From Clostridium sp. (GTDB lineage Bacteria; Bacillota; Dethiobacteria; Dethiobacterales; Dethiobacteraceae): a DNA stretch of 39,890 bases. Where the stretch lies: positions 1 through 39,890 of the forward strand of contig JAGXRV010000051.1 in assembly GCA_018335695.1 (NCBI GenBank). The letters are read 5' to 3'. Made by a program: the position numbers and the translations under genes. Under the pieces are notes generated by a model. That model saw nothing but the letters and a program-made list of their open reading frames with translations, had not been told where the DNA came from and did not search any database. Position 1 is the stretch's first letter; each line of letters starts with the position of its first letter. Positions 31,366 through 39,890 of this stretch are shown in pieces.

Positions 31366-32285
31366 TGTTTCTGGGTGTAGATACTTCATGTTATACGACG
31401 TCCCTGGCCGTAATTGACGCCGAGGGACGTTTGCTTTCCGAGGCAAAAAAGTTGCTTAAGGTGCCTCAGGGAGAGAGGGGCTTGCGGCAAGCAGACGGCG
31501 TGTTTCAGCATGTGCAAAATCTGCCGCAGCTCTTTTCCTTAATTGCTCAGGAGGTCGGTCCGTTAAAGCTCAATGCGGTTGCCGCCTCAACGCGACCTCG
31601 GCCGTTGAATGATTCTTATCTGCCCGTTTTTACGGTAGGGGCTTCATTTGCCAAATCTTTGGCACTTGCTGTCGGAGTGCCGTTTTTCGAGTTGTCGCAT
31701 CAGGAAGGGCACCTCTTGGCTGGTTTATGGTCTGCCGGAGTCGAGTGGCAAAGTTTTTATGTAGTGCATCTGTCCGGCGGCACAACGGAAGTTTTGGCGG
31801 TGGAGATGAAGGAAGAGTTGTCGCTTTTTGAGTTGGGCGGTACGGAAGATTTGCATGCCGGACAGTTTATCGATCGCGTTGGGGTGGCGCTTGGCTTGGC
31901 GTTTCCTGCCGGGTCTGAATTAGAAAAGTTGGCAAGCTGTGCGAGTGCGACACCGCTTGCTGTGCCTGTGGCAGTCAAAGGCGGTGTTTTGTCTTTTTCC
32001 GGACCGGAGAGCCACGTTCAGCGTGCGCTGCTGCAAGGCGCGCGTCCTGAAGGCGCGGCTAGGGGAGTGGAAGATTGTGTGGCACAGTCAGTCTGGTATG
32101 TTTTGAGAAATATTGAGAAGGAGCACGGGGCAAAACCGGTGTTATTTGTCGGCGGAGTCATGGCAAACGCATACATACGCGGCTATTTGTCGGAGAAGTA
32201 CGGCAAAAACGCGGCATTTGCCGGCGTTGAGTTCACCGGCGATAACGCTGTCGGGGCAGCTTTGTTTGCGCATAAGTTCACTTAG
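31365..32285 (+). CDS. TsaD/Kae1-like paralogue (O-sialoglycoprotein endopeptidase family)
   Basis: An ASKHA-fold protein of 307 residues. MFLGVDTSCYTTSLAVIDAE opens the nucleotide-binding domain, FELSHQEGHLLAGLW holds the HxxxH metal motif of TsaD, and VHLSGGTTEVLAV and VLFVGGVMANAYIRGYL match the phosphate loops. True TsaD is about 335-345 residues and lies with tsaB; the shorter form beside nusB in Clostridia is a paralogue of unknown substrate. GTG 31362 is possible, but ATG 31365 has the better spacing from AAGGAGG. It is not clear if it makes t6A. Confidence 0.8.
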   Translation: MFLGVDTSCYTTSLAVIDAEGRLLSEAKKLLKVPQGERGLRQADGVFQHVQNLPQLFSLIAQEVGPLKLNAVAASTRPRPLNDSYLPVFTVGASFAKSLALAVGVPFFELSHQEGHLLAGLWSAGVEWQSFYVVHLSGGTTEVLAVEMKEELSLFELGGTEDLHAGQFIDRVGVALGLAFPAGSELEKLASCASATPLAVPVAVKGGVLSFSGPESHVQRALLQGARPEGAARGVEDCVAQSVWYVLRNIEKEHGAKPVLFVGGVMANAYIRGYLSEKYGKNAAFAGVEFTGDNAVGAALFAHKFT

Positions 32286-32404
32286 TTGGAAAAGTTTTAA
32301 AATTCCTGCATCTTGAACTGTGAAAAAAGGAAATGTGATTAATTTGGCGAAATAAACTTACTTGGAGAGAAACAGTTTAGTCATAGGTAAGGGAGGAAGC
32401 GCTA

Positions 32405-34641
<2,237 letters not shown>

Positions 34642-34734
34642 GCTTATCAGAAAATTATATTTCACTCTGATTATCCAGCTAGCAGGAAAAACAACTGTGC
34701 AGATAAAATAATACATTTTAGGGAGGGATTTTTG

Positions 34735-35592
34735 ATGAGTGCAAAATTGATCAAAGGGCCTGAAGTGGCGGCCGCAATCCGGGAGCAAATCGCAGTCGAT
34801 TTGGTAAGCCTGAAGGAGAAAACGGGTAAAGTTCCCGGCTTAGCCGTTATCCTGTTGGGCGAAGATCCGGCATCCAAAGCGTATGTTGGCAACAAAGAGA
34901 AAACGAGCAAAGCTCTCGGTTTCCACTCCGTCGTCCACCGGGTCCCAGCAGAAACGACTCAGGAACAACTGCTGAAAATGATTGACGAACTAAACAGAGA
35001 CGAAGATATCCACGGCATCTTGGTGCAGCTTCCGTTGCCTGACCACATTCAAGAGAAAGCAGTAATTGATGCGATTGCTGTTGAAAAAGATGTGGACGGT
35101 TTTCATCCGATAAATGTCGGCAATCTAATGATCGGCGATGATTGCTACATACCTTGTACGCCGCATGGTTGCATGAAAATGCTGGAATATATCGGCTATG
35201 ATCTGAAGGGGAAAAATGCAGTCGTTGTCGGTCGCAGTAACATTGTGGGCAAGCCGGTGGCATTGCTTTTGCTGCAGCAACATGCCACGGTCACCATTTG
35301 TCATTCCCGCACCGCAGACTTGGCGGCTGTTTGTCGTGAGGCTGACGTTCTGGTCGTTGCCGTAGGGCGTGCTGAAATGGTTAGTGGTGATTGGATTAAG
35401 CCGGGAGCTATAGTGATAGACGTCGGCATCAACCGTGTAGATGATAAGCTGGTGGGCGATGTCCATTTTGAGAGCGCTAAAGAGAAAGCGTCTTATATTA
35501 CTCCCGTACCCGGTGGTGTTGGTCCGATGACAATTACCATGCTGATGCTAAATACGTTGGAGTCATTTAAACGCAAGCACAATCTAAAGTAA
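34735..35592 (+). CDS. folD: Bifunctional methylene-THF dehydrogenase / methenyl-THF cyclohydrolase
   Basis: A 285-residue FolD. The substrate lysine motif [15 protein letters not shown] has Tyr and Lys as in the catalytic Y52/K56 pair of human MTHFD1, [13 protein letters not shown] has the conserved Gln, and [12 protein letters not shown] the Asp. NADP binding: [20 protein letters not shown]. It interconverts methylene- and formyl-type folates. ATG 34735 follows GGGAGGGATTTTTG; TTG 34732 is an alternative. A second, diverged copy follows directly. Confidence 0.95.
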   Translation: MSAKLIKGPEVAAAIREQIAVDLVSLKEKTGKVPGLAVILLGEDPASKAYVGNKEKTSKALGFHSVVHRVPAETTQEQLLKMIDELNRDEDIHGILVQLPLPDHIQEKAVIDAIAVEKDVDGFHPINVGNLMIGDDCYIPCTPHGCMKMLEYIGYDLKGKNAVVVGRSNIVGKPVALLLLQQHATVTICHSRTADLAAVCREADVLVVAVGRAEMVSGDWIKPGAIVIDVGINRVDDKLVGDVHFESAKEKASYITPVPGGVGPMTITMLMLNTLESFKRKHNLK

Positions 35593-35611
35593 GAAAGCAG
35601 GAGGGATTACC

Positions 35612-36445
35612 ATGGCTGCCCGTGTGATTGATGGCAGTGCCATCGCCAAGGAGTTGCAACAAAAAATTAAAGCTGATGTGGCCAAGTTGAAAGAGCAAGA
35701 TAAAACTCCAGGGTTGGCCATTGTAGTTGTTAACAGTCCGGTAGCGCGAACGAATATTGCCGAGTTGAAAAAGCGGATGTGTGACAGTGCGGGTATTTAT
35801 TGTGAAGTACACACGCTCAACTCGCTTTCCGGGCAGGCAAATGTTATCGCACTTGTCGAGAAGCTAAACGCCGATCCAAAGATTACCGGAATTAACATCC
35901 ATCCTATGCCAAACCATATTGATTACCGGGCGGTCGTACATGCCATTGCCCCGCAAAAAGATGTGGAAGGCGTTCATCCCGAGAATATGGGCAACTTTTT
36001 GCTTGGCGATAAGCGCTTTATTCCGTTTACCCCGCGCGGAATTATGAAGCTGATTGAAAGTACGGGAATTGAGCTGAAAGGGAAACGCGCCGTCATCGTA
36101 GGGCGAAGCCAGCATGTCGGCCTGCCGGTAGGCTTTTTGCTCCTGGAGCGGCACGCCACTGTCTCTTTTGCCCATTCGCGCTCTTGGTACTTGGAGCATT
36201 TGACTAGTCAGGCAGATGTGCTGATTGTGGCTGCCGGTCATCCGGAGATGATTACCGGTTCTATGGTAAAGCCTGGGGCTGTCGTAATTGATGTGGGGAC
36301 TAATCTGGTCGGCGGTCATCTTGTGGGTGATGTTGAGCATGACAGCGTCGGCCAAGTGGCCGGTTGGCTGACTCCCGTTCCCGGAGGCGTGGGACCGATG
36401 ACTGTGGCAATGTTGTTAAACAATCTGATTGGATGTTGCAATTAG
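35612..36445 (+). CDS. Diverged FolD paralogue
   Basis: A 277-residue homologue of the folD product upstream, with the same NADP motif (VIVGRSQHVGLPVGFLLLER) and C-terminal [14 protein letters not shown]. The catalytic set is changed: in TNIAELKKRMCDSAGI the Lys is kept but the Tyr position is Ile; LVQLPLP has become NIHPMP (Gln to His, one residue lost); KDVDG is KDVEG (Asp to Glu). These suggest altered or lost cyclohydrolase activity, or another substrate. It has its own ribosome site (CAGGAGGG) and is 20 bases behind folD, so both are made together. Confidence 0.85.
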   Translation: MAARVIDGSAIAKELQQKIKADVAKLKEQDKTPGLAIVVVNSPVARTNIAELKKRMCDSAGIYCEVHTLNSLSGQANVIALVEKLNADPKITGINIHPMPNHIDYRAVVHAIAPQKDVEGVHPENMGNFLLGDKRFIPFTPRGIMKLIESTGIELKGKRAVIVGRSQHVGLPVGFLLLERHATVSFAHSRSWYLEHLTSQADVLIVAAGHPEMITGSMVKPGAVVIDVGTNLVGGHLVGDVEHDSVGQVAGWLTPVPGGVGPMTVAMLLNNLIGCCN

Positions 36446-37660
36446 ATGCTAAACGGTTCTGAGCGTATTCTGACGGTTGCGCAAGCAACACAATATATAA
36501 AAAATTTGTTTGCCGCTGATTCACAGCTTAACAGGCTGCGGGTCAGCGGTGAAATTTCTAATTTTAAAGCTCATTCTTCCGGCCACATGTATTTTACTTT
36601 AAAAGATGCGGCTGCATCTATGCGCTGCGTGATGTTTAAAAGCGCAAACGGACGTTTGACATTTCGTCCCGCAGACGGCATGAAAGTAGTGCTCGGCGGA
36701 CGTTTGTCCGTCTATGAGCGTGACGGCTTATATCAACTCTATGTGGAGTCCATGGCGCCGGAAGGAGTAGGCTCCCTTTTTGCCGCCTTTGAGGAAATGA
36801 AAAAGCGATTGGCGGCGGAAGGCTTGTTTGCGCCGGAAGCAAAAAAAACCTTGCCGCGCTTTCCGGAACGTATTGGTTTGGTTACTTCACCAACCGGCGC
36901 AGCAATTCGCGATATTCTAGCCACTCTTTCCCGCCGTTTCCCTCAGGCAGAAGTATTGCTTGTGCCTGTTTTGGTTCAAGGAGTGGGGGCGGCCGCTCAA
37001 ATTGCGGAAGCTATAGATTTTTTTAATCGTCTTGCAGATATTGATGTGTTGATAATCGGCCGCGGCGGCGGTTCCATAGAAGAGCTTTGGGCTTTTAACG
37101 AAGAAGCGGTAGCCAAAGCCATTTATAGTTCCCGTATTCCCGTAGTATCTGCCGTCGGTCATGAGACAGATTTCACGATTGCCGATTTTGTGGCTGATGT
37201 CAGGGCGGCTACACCTACGGCGGCGGCGGAAATCGTTGTGCCTGATCAACGAGAGCTGCAGCAGTTTTTGTCTATGGCTAAAAGCAGGATGACGGCAGTG
37301 ATCAGTTCAAAATTGGAACATAACCGCCGCTACGTTGACAGGATAGCTTCAGCCCGAGAGTTTACCCGTCCCTCCCACCGTTTTGATCAGCACCGCCAGA
37401 TGCTGGATAATTTAGCTTCCAGGCTGGAAAATCGTCTTTCTTATCTGATGCAATCTTATACTGCTAAACTCGATTTTCTGGCGGGAAAGCTTGGTGCCCT
37501 AAATCCTGATGCTGTTCTGGCAAGGGGTTTTGCTATTTGTCTGGATGGGAACGGCAAAGTGGTGAGAGATGCGCGGCAGCTTGCGCCTGATGATCTTCTC
37601 CGGACTCGGCTGCACCAAGGCTATGCAGACGCCCGGGTTATACAGACTTATGCAAAATGA
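36446..37660 (+). CDS. xseA: Exodeoxyribonuclease VII large subunit
   Basis: A 404-residue nuclease subunit. N-terminal OB fold RVSGEISNFKAHSSGHMYFT, catalytic motifs IGLVTSPTGAAIRDILATL, LIIGRGGGSIEELWAFNEE and VSAVGHETDFTIADFVADVR AATPTAAAE are intact, and a coiled-coil region (about 265-345) binds XseB. The enzyme degrades single-stranded DNA from both ends. It follows the folD paralogue without a gap. xseB is normally adjacent, but here a toxin-antitoxin pair lies between them. Confidence 0.95.
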   Translation: MLNGSERILTVAQATQYIKNLFAADSQLNRLRVSGEISNFKAHSSGHMYFTLKDAAASMRCVMFKSANGRLTFRPADGMKVVLGGRLSVYERDGLYQLYVESMAPEGVGSLFAAFEEMKKRLAAEGLFAPEAKKTLPRFPERIGLVTSPTGAAIRDILATLSRRFPQAEVLLVPVLVQGVGAAAQIAEAIDFFNRLADIDVLIIGRGGGSIEELWAFNEEAVAKAIYSSRIPVVSAVGHETDFTIADFVADVRAATPTAAAEIVVPDQRELQQFLSMAKSRMTAVISSKLEHNRRYVDRIASAREFTRPSHRFDQHRQMLDNLASRLENRLSYLMQSYTAKLDFLAGKLGALNPDAVLARGFAICLDGNGKVVRDARQLAPDDLLRTRLHQGYADARVIQTYAK

Positions 37661-37688
37661 TTTGATGTGGAAAGTTGAGTAAATAATT

Positions 37689-38006
37689 CTATTTCACCAG
37701 CCACCCATAATCCTGTCTGCAATCCACAATATAATCAACATACACCGTCTGATCCTTAATCTGATACAGAATAAGATAGCACTTCTCAACGAACATTTTA
37801 TGATACTTGTTTAATGGTATGAATTCAGCATTAAGAAAAGGAAAACGCTCCGACATGGTGGAGAGGGAGCGGATAGCGTCCAACAATTCATGCTTTGTTC
37901 TGCGAGCGGCAGCAGGACTTTTTTGTGCCAGAAAACGCACATGAGCCGCCAGCATCTGAAGGGCACGATCGGAAACAATCACCTTATATTGAGGCTTATT
38001 TTCCAT
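37689..38006 (-). CDS. RelE/ParE-type toxin
   Basis: ATG at 38006 follows GAGGTG, and gives 105 residues beginning MENKPQYKVIVSDRALQMLA. The central AARRTKHELLDAIRSLSTMS and C-terminal VEKCYLILYQIKDQTVYVDY are the beta-strand core of RelE/ParE toxins; DCRQDYGWLVK is the basic tail. Such proteins cut mRNA at the ribosome (RelE) or hit gyrase (ParE); the exact target cannot be told. It overlaps its antitoxin gene by 11 bases, on the strand opposite to xseA/xseB. Confidence 0.85.
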   Translation of the reverse strand: MENKPQYKVIVSDRALQMLAAHVRFLAQKSPAAARRTKHELLDAIRSLSTMSERFPFLNAEFIPLNKYHKMFVEKCYLILYQIKDQTVYVDYIVDCRQDYGWLVK

Positions 38007-38274
38007 GTTCCACCTCATCAATAATGCTGTCCAGATATCTGTCGAGCTCATCCGGTGTCACTCCGGCGCGTCCGGCCAGACGGTCTTCCTCAACAGCCAA
38101 CAGTTCTTCACGCAACTTTAGCATTTTCTCACGGCGGACAAAGGTAGCTATATCCATAACCACAAGATCGCCTTCGCCGTTTTTGGTAAGATACACAGGC
38201 TCTCCGGAGGATTTGCATAAAGCCGCAATTTCATTGTAATTTTGCCGGATGCTTGCGGACGGTTTAATCAGCAT
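37996..38274 (-). CDS. Phd/YefM-type antitoxin
   Basis: A 92-residue antitoxin: the N-terminus MLIKPSASIRQNYNEIAALC and GEPVYLTKNGEGDLVVMDIA are the Phd/YefM fold that binds operator DNA as a dimer, and the charged C-terminus (TPDELDRYLDSIIDEVEHGK) would neutralise the toxin. ATG is preceded by TAAGGAGTTGATACC. It should autoregulate from the promoter at 38308-38336. Confidence 0.88.
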   Translation of the reverse strand: MLIKPSASIRQNYNEIAALCKSSGEPVYLTKNGEGDLVVMDIATFVRREKMLKLREELLAVEEDRLAGRAGVTPDELDRYLDSIIDEVEHGK

Positions 38275-38307
38275 GGTATCAACTCCTTATAGTAGCATTC
38301 TAACTAT

Positions 38308-38336
38308 ATTATACTTTTTTCATGCTATGAAATCAA
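38308..38336 (-). promoter_or_regulatory. Promoter of the Phd/RelE-type module
   Basis: Minus strand TTGATT (38336 to 38331), 17 bp and TATAAT (38313 to 38308). The predicted start is about 38301, some 27 bases before the antitoxin ATG. Confidence 0.75.
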
Positions 38337-38417
38337 TTAATAATAGGTTTACAGCACTATCCACATAAATATCTTCATTGGTCAAGATATATCTAATATG
38401 ACTTCTATGGGGTAATA

Positions 38418-38426
38418 TGCTATAAT
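38418..38426 (+). promoter_or_regulatory. Extended -10 promoter of xseB-ispA
   Basis: TGCTATAAT (38418-38426) is an extended -10 element; no good -35 is present, which extended -10 promoters do not need. It gives a leader of about 40 bases before the xseB start and would replace transcription from xseA cut by the toxin-antitoxin insertion. Confidence 0.55.
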
Positions 38427-38472
38427 CGACTAGATGTTAGCAAGCAAGACAAACGTATGCGGAGGAAAGCTA

Positions 38473-38721
38473 ATGACTAAAGCGAGCCAAGCCAAATTAA
38501 CATTAACATTTGAGCAAGCGCTGAAGCGCTTGGAAGAGGTATTGGCAAGCCTGGAGCGTAGTGACTGCCCATTGGAAGAAGCTTTGGCTCTTTACCAAGA
38601 AGGAATGGGTTTGCTCAGGCAATGTCGCCAAAAGTTGGCTGATGCGGAAGGTAAAGTAGCAGTATTGTTAAAAGAAGCGGGGGAGTTTGTTCCTTTAACG
38701 GGGGAGGGGGAAAGCTGGTGA
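38473..38721 (+). CDS. xseB: Exodeoxyribonuclease VII small subunit
   Basis: ATG 38473 behind GCGGAGGAAAGC gives 82 residues, usual for this subunit. LTFEQALKRLEEVLASLERS and PLEEALALYQEGMGLLRQCR are the typical XseB helices. Six such subunits pack around one XseA. A longer frame starting at 38434 lacks a ribosome site. Its stop overlaps the ispA GTG start. Confidence 0.93.
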   Translation: MTKASQAKLTLTFEQALKRLEEVLASLERSDCPLEEALALYQEGMGLLRQCRQKLADAEGKVAVLLKEAGEFVPLTGEGESW

Positions 38722-39599
38722 CATTTGAGATTGGCAGAACTGTGGCGCAAGTGGATGAAGCTCTTAATCGACTTCTTCCTCCGGAAGGTACTTTCCCTGA
38801 GGAAATTCACGGCGCCATCCGTTACAGTGTTTTTGCCGGCGGTAAGCGGTTGCGTCCGCTACTGACATTAAGTGCTGCCGAAATCTTCGGTGTTCCTCAG
38901 CTGCATGCCATGCCGGCTGCTTGTTCGTTGGAAATGGTGCATACTTACTCACTGATCCATGATGATCTGCCGGCATTGGATAATGATAATTATCGGCGCG
39001 GACGCTTCTCCAACCATAAAGTATACGGTGAGGCAATTGCGATCCTGGCGGGAGACGCCCTGTTAACCATGGCATTTGAAACGTTGGCCGGAGAAGCCTC
39101 TGCCTATTTTCCTGCTGCGACAGTAGTGCGTTTAATGGAAGAGTTGAGCAAAGCAGCCGGGGTTAGCGGCATGATCGCCGGTCAAGTGGTAGATATCCTC
39201 TCCGAGGGGAAGCAAATCAGCGCCGAGCGATTGGATTATATTCATCGCCACAAGACGGGAGCACTCTTTAATTGCGCTATTCGCAGCGGTGCAATCATGG
39301 GCGGCGCATCGCTTGCAGAACTGCGGATTCTTACTTCTTTTGCGGATAAGATGGGTCTTGCTTTTCAGATTGTTGATGATCTGCTGGACATCACCGGCGA
39401 ACAAGCATTGTTAGGCAAAAAGACAGGCGTTGATCTTGAGCGTCAAAAAGCGACATATCCTGCGCTTTTTGGCTTGGAAGCCGCACAAAAAAAGGCTGTT
39501 GACCTCTTATTTGACGCAGAGCAAGAGCTGGAAGCTTTCGGTGAGGCTGCGGCAAGTCTTTATTATCTTGCGCAAAAATTGGTGCATCGCCAGTGCTAA
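38718..39599 (+). CDS. ispA: Farnesyl/geranylgeranyl diphosphate synthase (short-chain polyprenyl synthase)
   Basis: A 293-residue trans-prenyltransferase read from GTG 38718. It has GGKRLRPLLTLSAAEIFG, the first Asp-rich motif LIHDDLPALDND (DDxxxxD), GDALLTMAFE, and the second motif FQIVDDLLDITG (DDxxD). It condenses IPP with allylic diphosphates for cell-wall lipid carrier and quinone synthesis. xseB-ispA-(dxs) is the conserved order; dxs would lie beyond the window edge. Confidence 0.95.
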   Translation: MTFEIGRTVAQVDEALNRLLPPEGTFPEEIHGAIRYSVFAGGKRLRPLLTLSAAEIFGVPQLHAMPAACSLEMVHTYSLIHDDLPALDNDNYRRGRFSNHKVYGEAIAILAGDALLTMAFETLAGEASAYFPAATVVRLMEELSKAAGVSGMIAGQVVDILSEGKQISAERLDYIHRHKTGALFNCAIRSGAIMGGASLAELRILTSFADKMGLAFQIVDDLLDITGEQALLGKKTGVDLERQKATYPALFGLEAAQKKAVDLLFDAEQELEAFGEAAASLYYLAQKLVHRQC

Positions 39600-39734
39600 G
39601 CGGGATTTAGTTTTGAGCGGTTACGTAGTCATTGCCTGCTTGCGCGCGGCTCTGTGCCGTCAGCGTGCAGAATCTCAACACGTTTTAAAGCGACTAAATC
39701 ATCTTTTTTTGCGTTATAGTGCCTGCTGGACTGT
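39600..39734 (+). other. Gap after ispA with a possible long-range stem and T run
   Basis: GATTTAGT (39604-39611) could pair with ACTAAATC (39693-39700), which is followed by ATCTTTTTTT. The inside holds a short hairpin (CGGC/GCCG near 39648-39660). It might terminate the ispA transcript, but the loop is long. No gene is seen here. Confidence 0.3.
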
Positions 39735-39763
39735 TTGTGTGTTTATCTAAGATATGTTACAAT
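39735..39763 (+). promoter_or_regulatory. Promoter ahead of the candidate OLE RNA
   Basis: TTGTGT (39735-39740), 17 bp and TACAAT (39758-39763), the latter preceded by TGT (extended -10). Start is predicted near 39770, at the beginning of the structured segment. Confidence 0.65.
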
Positions 39764-39769
39764 AGTCAA

Positions 39770-39890
39770 TGAATCCGTAAGTGGCGCAGTATTCTAGTTG
39801 ACGCGGCCGTTTCCGAGGACGGGCCTAAAAATCCGTAAAGGGCATAGCGATGAAGTTCTTGGTGCTGGCTGCCGACGCCCAGTTGGGGGC
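39770..39890 (+). ncRNA. Candidate OLE RNA, 5' part (runs off the window)
   Basis: The last 120 bases have no reading frame of note, begin behind a promoter, and contain compact complementary pieces such as GGCCGT/ACGGGCC (39802-39824) and a repeated ATCCGTAA (39773 and 39830). OLE (ornate, large, extremophilic) RNAs are about 600 nt and lie in Firmicutes in the nusB-folD-xseA-xseB-ispA-dxs isoprenoid cluster, usually between ispA and dxs with the OapA protein gene nearby. The place matches exactly. I could not compare with the family alignment, so identity is inferred from position, promoter and lack of coding; other structured RNAs are possible. Confidence 0.55.

Noticed and set aside
39430-39750. 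Plus-strand 106-residue frame at the end of ispA
   Set aside because: It overlaps the ispA C-terminus in another frame and its sequence resembles nothing known.

Overview
The window comes from a low-to-mid GC, endospore-forming Firmicute, most likely an anaerobic member of the Clostridia. The main evidence is a complete spoIIIAA-AH operon next to efp, asp23, nusB, folD, xseA/xseB and ispA. This is the order known from the yqh-yqi region of Bacillus, but without accB/accC and with clostridial insertions (amaP, a DUF2273 gene, a TsaD-like paralogue and an NfnA/NfnB-like pair). Species identity cannot be fixed from sequence reading alone.

Region 1 (1-3462) is an accessory, rearranged stretch. 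It holds an IS66-family element cut by the window edge, which interrupts an IS256-type transposase fragment, which in turn abuts a broken type IV pilin gene. An AbiEi/AbiEii toxin-antitoxin (abortive infection) pair with its own promoter and an inverted repeat follows. Then comes about 900 bp with no convincing gene that resembles a decayed group II intron.

Region 2 (3463-18927) is a large type IV pilus locus. On the minus strand lie a minor pilin set (PilX-, PilV- and PilW-like, the last with an InlB-type repeat and an extra C-terminal domain) and the major-pilin-like pilA. On the plus strand lie pilC, a sigma-70-family factor, pilM, pilN, pilO, a PilP-like lipoprotein, pilB, pilT and pilD, then a terminator and a second minor pilin set. 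One pilin of the second set is frameshifted exactly in its prepilin cleavage motif. PilB/PilT drive extension and retraction, PilC is the membrane platform, PilM/N/O/P-like form the alignment complex and PilD processes the prepilins.

Region 3 (19139-23806) holds a CBS-PAS-HD signalling protein, aroK, aroQ, an M24 peptidase, efp and a very acidic zinc-ribbon protein, ending at a strong terminator. Region 4 (24177-29441) is the spoIIIA operon, preceded by a sigma-E-like promoter. Region 5 (29468-39599) runs asp23-amaP-DUF2273-nusB-tsaD-like-nfnA-nfnB-folD-folD2-xseA, then an oppositely oriented Phd/RelE-type toxin-antitoxin pair, then xseB-ispA.

The last ~120 bases, after ispA and behind a good promoter, look like the 5' part of a structured RNA. 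Position (after ispA, where dxs normally follows) makes OLE RNA the best candidate. Several families of short dispersed repeats (called A-D here) sit at gene ends throughout the window.
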